A stretch of 64,000 bases of DNA from Phymorhynchus buccinoides (taxonomy: Eukaryota; Mollusca; Gastropoda; Neogastropoda; Raphitomidae), in assembly GCA_017654935.2 (NCBI GenBank), contig CM065682.1:36255351-36319350 (forward strand), given 5' to 3'. Below are positions 45,771-56,441 of the stretch, one piece after another. The first letter of the stretch is position 1, and every line of letters begins with the position of its first letter. Below the pieces are notes generated by a model. It saw only the letters and a program-made list of their open reading frames with translations. It did not search any database and was not told where the DNA came from. The position numbers were made by a program, and so were the translations under genes.

Positions 45771-48565
45771 AACTCCATGTCCTGACCCACTCTTTGGTGA
45801 GTTGGACGAGCACCCAGTGAAATGTCAGCCAGATAAAAAAACTCTCGCTGAAAGTCACAAACTGTACTCCATTGCTACAGCCAGGCGAGTCCATATTCCC
45901 CTCATGGAGAAGATGAAGAAAGAGCTTGACCGCCTCAAGTCTGCAAATATTATCGAGTCTATCGAGGAGCCCACAGATTGGTGCGCTCCTATTGTTCCAG
46001 TCCTCAAGAAAAACGGTTGTGTCAGGATCTGTACAGACTATAAACAGTTGAACAAAGCAGTGAAGAGAGAGAGGTACCAGCTACCAATGCTAGAAGACAT
46101 TTTGCATCATCTGCGAGGAGCGAAGGTGTTCAGCAAACTTGATTGTGCCTCGGGTTTCTTTCAGATTCCATTGGAGCCTGCAAGTTGCAAGCTCACCACC
46201 TTCATCACACCTTTCGGCAGATACTTCTACAAGAGATTACCACAGGGTATAACGTCTACACCAGAGATATTTCAACGGACTGTTGAAGGTGTACTGAAAG
46301 ATAGCACCAACGTTGTTGTGTACTTCGACGACATCCTCGTCTTCAGTGACAACGATGAAGACCACACAAAGCATCTTGAAGACGCTAAGAAGAAACTTCG
46401 TGATGTGGGTTTCAAGCTCAACCAAGAGAAGTGCCAGTATCGAATGACTGAGGTAGAGTTTCTTGGTTACTTGATTTCTGGGGAAGGCATTCGTATCGAT
46501 CCTGCCAAGATCAAAGCCATCATTGATATGAAGGCTCCGCAAGACATCACTGAGGCCAGAAGATTCATCGGCATGGTGAGTTTCTTGGGCCGTCATCTTT
46601 CAAACCTCTCGATGGTCATGCAGCCCATCACAACTGCTCAAAAAGGACTCAGCGTGGGGCTGGGGCCCTCAGCAAGAAGCTGCCTTCCGGAGCATAAAGG
46701 AAATGCTCACCTCGGCACCCACACTCGCATTCTACGATCCCGGTAGAGCCACAATCGTCAGCTCCGACGCCAGCAGCTACGACATAGGAGGCGTCCGTCT
46801 TCAACAGCAAGACGACAGTTCTTGGCAATCTGTCGCGTTCTGTTCGAGAATGCTCACTGCCACTGAGAGGTGCTATGCACAGATCGAAAAAGAGTGCCTC
46901 GCTGGTGTGTGGTCGTGTGAACATTTTGACAGATATTTAGTGGGTCTTCCGTCGTTCACGCTAGAGACTGATCACAAGCCCCTGGTGCCATTGATCAACA
47001 CGCGTGACCTGACCGAAACGCCACTTCGCTGCCAGCGCATGCTGATGCGCCTCGCAAGGTTCAACGTGCAAGCCCAGTACACACAAGGCAAGAATATGTA
47101 CGTTGCTGACCAGCTGTCGAGACAACCAATGAGTGAGAGCAGCCAAGAAGATTCCCTCCAGAACGACGTTGTCGAGCACGTCAGTTCGGTTGAATCATCA
47201 TGGCCGGCTTTAGATGCGTTTCTTGAGAAGATCAAGATTGACAGCCAAAGACGAACGTCTGTCCATCGCCTTGGACTACACGATACACGGTTGGCCTGTC
47301 TACAAAGAAGACGTCAAGATCGGAGCCAGACATCTGTTTCAGTTGCGTTCAGAGCTGAGTGTCTGTGACGGTCTTCTATTGAGAGGAGATCGTATCGTCA
47401 TTCCCCCATCTTTGCAGAAGGAGCTGTTGGCTCGAATACATCAAGGACATATCGGCGTTACAAAATGCAGAGAAAGAGCTGCGTCATGCATGTGGTGGCC
47501 GTGCATGTCCAAAGACATCAGTGATCTGATCAGCAGATGCCGGTTTTGTTAAGAGAAGCAACCATCTCAAGTGCGAGAACCTCTGCTACCAACACCATTA
47601 CTAGACAGACCTTTCCTGCAGATGGCTGCTGATCTCTGTGAGCAAAATGGTCAACATTATCTCGTCATCGTGGATTATTTTTCACGATACCTGGACATTT
47701 GTCATTTGAGCAAGACAACATCCGATGCCGTCATTGGAAACCTGAAGAATGTGTTTGCTCGTCACGGCGTGCCAGAACTGCTGATTTCAGACAATGGCCC
47801 GCAATTCACAGCAGCTGAGTTCAAGCGCTTTGCAGAAGATTGGAACTTCAAGCATGCAACGAGCAGTCCTCACTACCTGCAAGCCAATGGGACAGCCGAA
47901 CGCGCTGTCCACACGGCAAAGCACATCCTCAAACAGGACGATATCTTCAGTGCCTTACTGGCGTACAGGGCAACTACTCTGCCAGAGCTTGGACTTAGCC
48001 TGCAGAGCTTGCCTTCAACATAAAGCTAAGGACGACGCTTCCAACGCTTCCCAGGATACTCTTGCCTCAGAGTGTCGACATGCCGCTCCTAGCAGCCCGC
48101 CATGATGCCTACAAGCAGCGTCAGAAGGAAAACTTCGATCATCATCATGGGGTCCAACATCTGCCTGTCCTCAGTCCAGGTAATTCTGTCCTTGTCAAAC
48201 TGGATGGACAGAAAGCCTGGAAGCAGCAAGCGCAGGTGGTGGGACCTTGCGTGAAACGGTCCTACCTTCTTCGCACCCCGGAGGGAGGAGAAATACGGCG
48301 TAACAGGCGTCACGCCCACTTGTTCGAAGACAACGCTCCACCGCAGTCTTCATCTCAGGGTCAGCCCTTGAACCCAAAGCCGGTTGCAGCGCCTGCACCA
48401 GTAACACCACAGAAACATCCTACTCCTGACCAGAGTGAACCCGTCATAGCAGCCAGCGATTCCCCGACTCGTGCACCAGTCAGTGATCAGCCTCTGCAGC
48501 AGAAGCCTTCAGCTGTCTTCTCCCGCTGTGGCAGATCATCCCCCCCAGCACGATTTCAAGATTAA
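45754..48565 (+). pseudogene. Gypsy pol: reverse transcriptase, RNase H, integrase (frameshifted)
   Basis: 45754-46640: RT with VPVLKKNGCVRICTDYKQLN, LDCASGFFQIPL, LPQGITSTPEIFQ and the active site YFDDILVFS. The frame shifts near 46640; RNase H resumes (SSDASSYDIGGV, TERCYAQIEKECLAGVW, ETDHKPLVPLI, ADQLSRQP) to about 47240. A second shift leads to 47250-47552, the integrase zinc-binding part ([21 protein letters not shown]....ISRCRFC), then a stop at 47550-47552. 47571-48000 carries the rve core with MAADL, ISDNGPQF and ANGTAERAV (the DDE triad). Another shift near 47985 precedes the C-terminal part (HDAYKQRQKENFDHHHG, SVLVKLDGQKAW) ending at 48565. The sequence order RT-RH-IN defines Gypsy/Ty3; the RT most resembles the Mag / K02A2.6-like lineage. 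Confidence 0.94.
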
Positions 48566-49173
48566 GCATGTTGTGTATGGCCTTTACCAAAACACAACGG
48601 TGTAGTTAGCGTTGCCTTTTGGTTAAACCAGAAGCAAAGTGAGCTCTGGTTATTAATTTTTTTTTTAATATTCTGTAGAGCCGTAGTTCGCTCTGTAGGA
48701 ATTTGTGCATGGCCTTTGACTGATAAGCAGCGTGTAGTTAGGCTGCTCCATTCAGTCTGTTCAAAATAACCGTGTAGTTGGGTTACTAAGTAGGATTTGT
48801 GGTAGGAAACCATTTTGTGAAGTGTTTATTTTATTTTTATTTAAAGGAAAATGGGTATGGCTGCTGCTGCAAAACAACACTTTCTTATGTGGATTTACTA
48901 GTGCAACGAGAAAGAAAGATAAGTGTATTAGTTTTGCTTAAGTAAAAGATATAAAGAATTTGATTAGTTTGTTAAAAGACTAAAACTAAAGACTCAGGTG
49001 CGAGACCCTGCGCCTTTATGTGAAGTGAATAAATAGAGACATAAGTGAAAACCTTGAGCTTTTTGTTCTTATTCATTTAAGAAAAGAACATTTGACCTTG
49101 TTCATTTGTTAAAAGATAAATGAATAGTTCAAGTTTTATGTTGTTGATTACTTAATTTTTTAAAAGGGGGAGA
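48566..49173 (+). other. Gypsy 3' untranslated region and polypurine tract
   Basis: No coding potential. It contains three 'gtgtagttaggctgc / gtagttgggtta'-like repeats around 48600-48785 and ends with the polypurine tract. Confidence 0.75.
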
Positions 49174-49373
49174 TGTAATAATATTATTGTGCATGCTGGC
49201 CTTTTGGGTAGTTTTAGTTAATAAGATAGTATTATTGTTTTGGGTCTCCAGTCAATAAAGAGGCTTCCGTTTTGGTCGCCATATTCGCACTAGAGGCACA
49301 TGCCTGCATTCGTGTCATTGTGTGAATGAATCCTGATCATCCTCTCCCTCTAACTGCCGATCCCCACGTCGCA
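49174..49373 (+). repeat. 3' LTR of the Gypsy element
   Basis: 200 bp, TG...CA, ending ..CACGTCGCA. Same length as the 5' LTR. Confidence 0.95.
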
Positions 49374-49850
49374 TTTGTTGGTTTGCGGATAGTACAAGAC
49401 CAAGTGCACGCAATTGGGCAGTGATCACTAATGGTGGATGTAGACGCCTAGTCCAGTTTTGCCATAACGTTTCCCGTCTCGTCTTATAAAGTTATATTTG
49501 GGAATTGATAGGCTTTCATCAGAGAAACGAGTCAAGGCGAGTTTCACACAGACCTAGGAGGTGTATGGAAGGAGGGTTATGTAGGAGCATACATATTTCG
49601 TGCAGTTTATTAGGCAGATAGTATACATTTAGATGGCCAATACGTAAACCCGAGGTAATCGTATGTGTGGTAGAGTTCTTTACATAATTTGTCATGTTAA
49701 TGGGATTAGTAACACGAACAGGGTACGGAGAGTAGTAAAACAGAGAAATCAAGAATATAATATACACAATGGTGTATAAACGTAGCACAAAAGGTGGAGG
49801 ACGAACGGAGAAAAGAGAACCAAGGGAATTCCAAAAGAACAAATGAAAAT
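49374..49850 (-). pseudogene. LINE 5' part: start of the endonuclease domain, with internal deletion
   Basis: On the minus strand: GLRIGHLNVYYLPNKLHEIC..LLGLCETRLD (N-terminal APE block with the ET motif), then KTGLGVYIHH, followed after a frame change directly by ISDHCPIACTWSCTIRKPT (the C-terminal SDH block). About 100 residues that normally lie between, including GDFN, are missing. It joins the segment at 44229-44369 across the Gypsy insertion. Confidence 0.88.
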
Positions 49851-50450
49851 TGAAAAAAAGAAAAAGAAAAAAAGGGTGACCGCAGAATTAAAAAATAAAA
49901 ATAATAAAATAACCAGTAAACAACACACACTTCAAAAAGAAAGGGAAAACAAATCAAAATGTTCAGCAACTCAGTTCAAAAAGAAAGGGAAAACAAATCA
50001 AAATGTCCAGCAACTTACGTCGATGAAATAAGCAGTTTTTAAAATGATAACACTCGAAGCACGAATGAAACACAGTTGCTAGTGAAAATATCTCAAGGAA
50101 AAAAAATAAAATAGCAAAAATAAGATTATTAAACCAAAACGTAGCTTGGATAATTCGCACAGTAATGTCACTTTTCCCCCCCTTTTTTAAGCAGAAAATA
50201 ACTGTAGAAGTAGAGACCCCACAGAGCAAGGAAACCACCCATAAACAGTAAGCAAGTCAGTAAATGCCACCAGCAGTTTAATTTGCGGTGTGAAAAATTA
50301 TATCAATCGAAATTGTAGCGAGAAAAATCCCAACGGAGGACACAGCAATGTCACAAGTGTCACCAAAAGTTGATTTATAATCTAAAATACAGCCAGAAGA
50401 ATCCCAACGGAAGGCACAGTAGTGTCACATCAATCCAGCATCTGTCACTG
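49851..50450 (-). other. Probable LINE 5' region with short tandem repeats
   Basis: No ORF. A 44-bp direct duplication at 49931-50018 ('gaaagggaaaacaaatcaaa') and a roughly 73-bp repeat ('aatcccaacggaggacacag' near 50327 and 'aatcccaacggaaggcacag' near 50400). It could be the 5' UTR of the LINE (inference). Confidence 0.45.
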
Positions 50451-50817
50451 ACAGTTTATATTGGGATAAATATTGTGTATGTGTGTGAATTTGGTGTTTA
50501 ACGTCCTCTCTACCGGCAAGGCACATAATGGGACATATTTACAGGTTAGATATGAAAATGAGGAAAAAATATTTACAAAACAAATGTAAACAGAGACGAC
50601 ATGTAAAACAAAAATGGAGTTGGAGCATTCTATTGGCAAGTTAAAATTGTTAATTGAAAAGATTTGGAATAGAAATTCGTTTTTAAGGATGATAGTTAAG
50701 AGGACTATAATAGAGTAAAATTTGCGCGTAAGATTCTTGTGAAAATAATGCTTTACGCCCTCTTTGGCCTTTCGGCCATGTGGGTTATTGGGATTTTACT
50801 TGGGGATATAAAGAGGT

Positions 50818-50881
<64 letters not shown>

Positions 50882-51260
50882 GGCAGGAAAATCTTTATTT
50901 TTTACTTGTAGTTTATTGCGAGCTCACATTCTACAGACTACCAGTTGACACATAATAAAAAATATAGTTAGTTATGTTATAATCATTACTTATAAAATAT
51001 AGTATTTGAGAATGGCCGCTCCCTGAGCTATGATGAACATTTTCAGGACCACAAAGTTTAAAATGTAATCTTTATTATTAAAAACTTTTAAAATTTTATG
51101 TAAGGTCATCTAAATCCTTTAAAAAAAATGCGAAAAACAAATAAGGTTATGTACAAAAAATAATTTCGCTTCATAGTGAGGCTGACGTTGAGTGACATCT
51201 TTTTAGTATATGGTGGGTTGGGGAAACCCCCCCCCCAAAAAAATAAACAAAAAAAACAAC
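50451..51260. other. No gene; 63-bp poly-G
   Basis: A pure G run at 50818-50880. The piece around 50480-50540 ('ttggtgtttaacgtcctctc') may be a SINE fragment. The plus-strand frame at 50739-50948 crosses the poly-G and is rejected. Confidence 0.7.
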
Positions 51261-51263
51261 AAC

Positions 51264-51340
51264 AACCGGAGCCAGGCAGGCATGAAACCTGGAACGTTAG
51301 TGTGGTAGTGCGGAGACTAAACCATTACGCTGTGAATGTT
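51264..51340 (-). mobile_element. tRNA-derived SINE head (relic)
   Basis: Minus strand: an A-box-like 'agcgtaatggtttagtctc' then a B-box-like GGTTTCATGCC at 51289-51279. It resembles tRNA-headed mollusc SINEs and is preceded on the plus strand by an A-rich tail 'aaacaaaaaaaacaacaac'. Too diverged to be a tRNA gene. Confidence 0.55.
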
Positions 51341-51884
51341 CTTACTAATAGATGAAAAATTTATCCTTATAGGTGAAGCCGTGGGTAAAATCACTGGTGC
51401 TACCACGGGAGAATGTGGAGCCCCTAAAGTGGGCCCCCCTATTCTACTGTACAGTGTGGAGCGTTTTTAAAAATTTTTTTACAAGGCGAGATTAATTTAT
51501 CTATATATGTACACCCGACATACTATTTATATTTAATTATTTATTTCACGGCGAATATCATTTTTAATGGTGACAACCGATTAAAACGTTAAGATGGATA
51601 AGAATATCGATTGGGGAGTCTCCCGGCCTATTTTCTGTTAATGCTTCTTTTGAAGAACATCCTAGATAAGGAGGCCCAGTCAGGGATTTACTTTTTATTT
51701 GAAACTTATTTTATAAATTTTATATAAAAAATAGAGGGCTAAAGTAAAATTAATTCTACATTTATAATTTGGTAATAATTTAGAGTGAGGAAGCAAGTTT
51801 TTTGTTTATTTTGTTTTGACCTGCGCTACGAGTATTATTCATCATATAGTAATAAGCCAAGTGTCCGTTTGTGTGTGTGTGTGT
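51341..51884. other. No gene seen
   Basis: AT-rich, with no exon or recognisable repeat. Confidence 0.55.
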
Positions 51885-52320
51885 GTGTGTGAAACACAAA
51901 ACGGGCCTTATAACTCCGCCGTTTTTCGACCGAATCGCTTCAAATTTGCTGTGAGCCCTAACGGGGCGATGGCAACGGCAACCGAGGCGGCCGTGTCATT
52001 TGCGCGGTTTCGGCAAATGCGCGAAACGCGCATCCGCCGGCCTCTCGGCGCCCGTATCTCCGGCGTTTCTGGGCCAATTGCCTTCCAATTTGGCAGGTAG
52101 ATGACCATGGACGGTGACTATCGGTGTGCCAAACCGGAAGCGAATCGGTTCAGAAACGCACGCGCTATACGCCGCTTCACCTTTTCACGCTTTTCAATAA
52201 CTCCGCTGTTTCTTAACCGATTCGCTTCCAATTTGCTGTCAGGCTTGCTATGCCTGGGGCAAAGCATGGCAGGAAATTTGAACAGCATCCGTTCATAAAC
52301 GCGCACGATATACACCAATT
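51885..52320 (-). mobile_element. Microsatellite-associated repeat (family H), copy 2, inverted relative to 18720-19400
   Basis: It starts in a (GT)n tract then 'gaaacacaaaacgggcctta' and 'taactccgccgtttttcgac', the reverse complement of the end of copy 1. Similarity extends through 'ccggcctctcggcgcccgta' and 'aactccgctgtttcttaacc'. ORFs on both strands within it are chance. Confidence 0.78.
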
Positions 52321-52788
52321 TACAGTTTCGCTAACTAGGCGAAACGACATCTGTCCAAACGTGCTGTTATTAAAGGGGGGGGGGGGACTGCTGTGTGCAT
52401 GAGACCATGGTTCACACGTGCTGGGGTGACGATTAGGTCAGCGGAGCTGGTTATGGGTGGGGTAGGGGGTGGGTGGGTGGGCGGAGGGATGGTGGGGGGG
52501 GGGGGGGGGGGCAGTGGAGATTACAAGGGGATGACACTACATGTATCTGTATTATTAAAAAATCGGGACTTTACTGGTTTAGCACTGCCTCTGGGCATTG
52601 CCTCCAGTATTGTTCCCACAATCTTTGTATTTACAAATGCCCCACATGCCGAAAGGCCGAACTAAGTTGGCTTTCAGTTCTTTTTTCTGTTTTTGTCCTT
52701 TGCCAATCTAGGATCGCAAAGGAGTAAGTTTTCATTCAGGTTTATTTCCTTTTTTTGTTTGTTTGTTGTTCTTTTCTGTCTGTCCTAA
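52321..52788. repeat. G-rich tract and family E repeat, copy 2
   Basis: Poly-G and GGT-rich sequence at 52374-52515, then the family E block at 52543-52645 shared with 28043-28145. Confidence 0.7.
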
Positions 52789-53500
52789 GGATCTCCCGAA
52801 CCGCTTGACCGAATCACTTCAAATTTTGTGTGGTGGTGTGTCCCTATGAGAGGAAGGCATCCGCATAAAACTTGTTGCCGCTCTGATCTTGACCTTGGCA
52901 TATGACCTTGAAAACCGAAAATCTTTAAGGGGCCATAACTTCCACACCGCAGGTCTTGGAGTCATGAAACTTGGCATGGAGGTACTTTCGCTTATGGCCG
53001 TTCTGATGATGGCGTACCGATGAAGGTCAGGGAGATCGGTATGCCTTGAAAGTGGTATGGGTTCAATAATTGGGTTTTTCTGCCCCACGCATATCTTCCG
53101 AACCGCTTCACCGAATCGTTTCCAATTTTGTGTGGTGGCGTGTCACCATGAGAGGAAGGCATCCGCGCAATAAATTATCGCTGTCGTGACCTTCACCTTG
53201 GCATATGACCTTGACAACCGAAAATATTTAAGGGGCTGTAACGTCCACACCGTTGGTCTTAGGGACTTCAATCTTGGCATGTAGGTACTTTGGCATATGT
53301 TTGTTCTGATGATTGCATACTGATCAAGGTCAAGGTCAAGGTCATGGAGATCAGTAGGCCTTGAAAGTGGTAGGGGTCTAAAAATTGGGTTTTCAGCCAC
53401 AAAAAGTAAAAATATAATATTTCGCGGACCCGGCGAAACTGGTACTCAGCGTTACCGGTACTTGGCATTACCTGTGCTAGGCGTTACCAGTACGGGGCGG
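52789..53500. repeat. 300-bp tandem repeat (two units) ending in family H-type 'gttaccggtac' motifs
   Basis: Units at 52789-53088 and 53089-53395, each with 'aaccgcttgaccgaatcact' or variant, 'gtgagaggaaggcatccgc'-like, and 'ggccataacttccacaccg'-like blocks. 53440-53500 holds 'ggtactcagcgttaccggta', the complement of the 'taccggtaacgcctag' repeats at 18721. The style of the motifs suggests the same superfamily as family H. Confidence 0.8.
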
Positions 53501-53508
53501 GTAAAGGT

Positions 53509-54002
53509 AAAGATGTGCCACCCCCCATCCATTTCTCGGTTAATTGTATTTTTCCGTTTTTTGCCTTTCTTACCATACATTACCAGGGCTGGGTGTAAAA
53601 AAGTATGTATACTTATCTCATTACCCTGTATAAATAAAATTTCGTTCGTTGGTTCGTTCGTACATAAAGCTGCATTTTAGGAACATTTTTAGCTAATTAC
53701 CTTTTTGGAATACTAACCCTAACCCTAACCCTACCCCTAAACCTAACCCTACCCCCCCACTATGTACTGCAGTACACCGCGATTTGTCACAGTTGTGGTT
53801 CGTTGCGTTTTTCCGTCTTATACGGTGGGGGGTAGGGTTAGGTTTAGGGGTAGGGTTAGGGTTAGGGTTAGTATTCCAAAAAGGTTATTAGCTAAAAAAT
53901 GTTTCTAAAATACAGCTTTATGTATGGTAAGAAAGGCAATAACTGAAAAATACAATTAACCGAGATAGGTAGGGGAGGTGGCACATCTTGACCTTTACCC
54001 TA
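53509..54002. mobile_element. Foldback element with telomere-like (CCCTAA)n / (TTAGGG)n arms
   Basis: 53509-53765 and 53822-54002 are reverse complements: outer 'ggtaaagatgtgccacc', inner 'ctttttggaatactaacc', then about 50 bp of degenerate CCCTAA repeats on the left and TTAGGG on the right around a roughly 56-bp loop. The left arm carries an extra 80-odd bp (about 53580-53664) ending in GTTC repeats, bordered by 'acat', absent from the right arm. Non-coding. Confidence 0.9.
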
Positions 54003-54005
54003 AGT

Positions 54006-54863
54006 ATGTATAATTGAATAAAACGGTGTATGATTAGTTTAAAAAATTTGATAAAAATGGTTGGGTAAAATGGTGATGGTTGGGTAAAATGGTGATGGGC
54101 TGCCAGTCCGCAAGAGTGTGTGTTTCGGGGGTGAGACTCACTGGCAGGAGGCAAAATAATTTCATTTTATTTTGAAATTTAAGGCTATTTGAGTGGCGTG
54201 TAAGATTCTTGGAATGTTGTCTGGCCCAGACCGAAACCCTCCCAATGATTAAAATTCAAGGGCTACAGGTTTAAAATTCAAAAATTTATTTTATTATCAA
54301 AAGCCAGTGTTGGCCCTAAGATATTTTAAAATTAGTATATACAAATATTTGTTTTATCTATTTACAAAAATTTTGACGGTTATATTTACCGTCGAAGGAC
54401 AAAGGCCCTTATTAATAAAATTGTAAAATGTCCTACCTGGGGAGAGAACTCTCTCCCCCAGGGACTTCCCTGATCAAATGACAGGGGAGAGTATGTACAT
54501 CACGGACAATAGTGTATATACATGTCTTCCTAAGAAGTTAAATAGGTTGTAGATTGCTCTGGGAACAGAAAAAGAGGGAGGGGGGGGGGGTTCGGAGGGT
54601 CTCAGCACACAATGTGGGGGCAGGGCAGTCGGGGGGAGCGATATGCAGGCCATATCTGTGTCAGCAGCCCCCAACAGACCCACTCCAACAAGGGGGAGAC
54701 CAGCTCAACGAAGGGGGAAACATTAAAAAAAATTCCCAGAACGTATTCATAAATAATTTATTTTATTCTTTTGATTTATATAAGTTTAATATCATTTATC
54801 CAATTTTGAGTATTTTGCGTCTGTAAAGTGCAACCAGAAACCGGAAGGCTCCCCAGCCACCAT
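54006..54863. other. No gene; short palindromic repeat copy
   Basis: It contains family P copy 2 at 54430-54473 (inverted relative to 12657-12700), and G-rich sequence at 54575-54630. No exon recognised. Confidence 0.6.
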
Positions 54864-55080
54864 CTTAACCTACTTTCAGAGTAGGAATTTTCATATTAAA
54901 AGTTGTGAAAGGCCAGCGCACCGGCATGACACTTACCTCAAAGAAGAAATGTTTAGAAGGATGCTATGGGGTTCTTAACCTACTTTCAAAGTAAAAATTT
55001 TCATGTTAAAAATTGTGAAAGGCCAGTATACTGGCACGACACGTATTACATGGGGAGTATTTTTTGAAGGATGTTGAGGG
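54864..55080. repeat. 110-bp tandem duplication
   Basis: 'cttaacctactttcagagta' at 54864 and 'cttaacctactttcaaagta' at 54974, each followed by 'gtgaaaggccag' and 'ggcatgacac'-like blocks. Confidence 0.9.
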
Positions 55081-55304
55081 GTTTGTCCAATATAATTGAT
55101 GGGGGACCCTCGGTGGGGGGCATAGCATTTCTGGTGGACGAAAAAAATTTATGATTTTCGAGGTGTATGGAATTTGTATATCGCCGCCCGGAAATAATAC
55201 AGTCGTAAGTCGATTTTTTGCAATTTAGAGCTTTTTGGCATGGGGGTTGCGCACGTCAAGACGCACCTTGTGTCAAAGCGGTAAAGCCCTACTCCTAAAA
55301 ATAG

Positions 55305-55997
55305 ATGTGCAACAATCAAAATACTTTAGGTGTATCTGAACTAGGTGCATTCTTGGAAGAAAGAATAGTGTCGTATAATGAGTTCCACCACTTGTATTCT
55401 AACTTTCTCATTTTAAGCGGAAATACAAGTGTCGTAACTACAGTTACACCCATTGCATTGCATGTTGCATGCAGAACTCATTGCCAGAGAGTGTTGTAAG
55501 TCAACTTACGTCTGTTTTTCATAAAGCAAAATTACAGATTTACATTTTTTGACATATCATACGACTATTGTTTTCTTAAATCACGTTTGTTTACTTCTAA
55601 TTTTCACTGAAATATTGACCCCAGTCAAGAGCTTTTCTGATTGAATATCACAACGATATGTAAGTACCATTTTCTTTTTTAAAAAAGTGATATCAAACTG
55701 GCAGCAATAGATCCAGTTGAGTATGACAGCTTAATGACGGCTTTAACGTTTGAATTGTTAGTAGATGTTGTGTTTATTTCGCTCAAATCAGCCACCATAA
55801 TCTTAGGGTCTAAACATACAATAAAGTGCAACTTAGCCTTGATGGCTGACTGTGTCCGCTACCATCTCACATGCAGTGTGGTATGGTGGCCCTGAAATGT
55901 AAAGTGTCATAAACCTAAGCTAGGACTTGATGAAGCGTGCACGTGTGTGTATGTGTGTGATGAAGAGTGAGAGAGACAGATAGACAGACAGAGAGAG

Positions 55998-56064
<67 letters not shown>

Positions 56065-56154
56065 ACGTGCGTGCGTGTGTGTGGTGCGTGCGTGCGTGTG
56101 TGCGTGTGTGTGTGTGTGCGTGTGTGTGTGCGTGCGTGTGTGTGTGTGTGTGCG

Positions 56155-56223
<69 letters not shown>

Positions 56224-56430
56224 ACGCAAGTATTCTAGTGGTTTAAAAAACAAATTATTGTAAGTTTCAATGTCATTGCTTTGATGCTGCATAAGATGTA
56301 GTTGCGACTCCTATTACTTTTGGAAATAGGTTCCAGACTTTGCTACCAATAGCCTGTAATGTAGGCAACCGCGCTTCACCATCAGAGAATAAGAAAGTTT
56401 TAAAATGTAGTTCTGTTTGTATTGCAGCCA
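55305..56430 (+). other. Transposon leader region; possible small exon and a (GT)n microsatellite
   Basis: The frame 55305-55493 ends at a good donor-like sequence (GTGTT|GTAAGT), and 'tttgtattgcag' at about 56417-56428 looks like an acceptor. Joined, they do not put the protease in frame, so no exon is called. 56003-56222 is almost pure GT. Confidence 0.35.
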
Positions 56431-56441
56431 TTCACTGAACC

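Larger units (their letters stand above)
44370..49373 (+). mobile_element. Gypsy/Ty3 LTR retrotransposon (Mag / K02A2.6-like), nearly full length
   Basis: 5004 bp: two 200-bp LTRs, a primer-binding site immediately after the 5' LTR (TGGTGTCAGAAGTC at 44570), gag-protease, a pol ORF order of RT, RNase H, integrase, and a polypurine tract (aaaagggggaga, 49162-49173) abutting the 3' LTR. It is inserted in the LINE, in the opposite orientation to it. No env-like gene. Pol carries several frame breaks, so this copy is dead, though gag-protease is open. Confidence 0.96.

Noticed and set aside
53700..53880. Interstitial telomere or chromosome fusion site
   Set aside because: The CCCTAA and TTAGGG tracts are short, degenerate, and part of a longer palindrome whose arms extend into non-telomeric sequence.
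55915..56292. Thr/His and Cys/Val repeat frames
   Set aside because: Translated (GT)n microsatellite inside the transposon.
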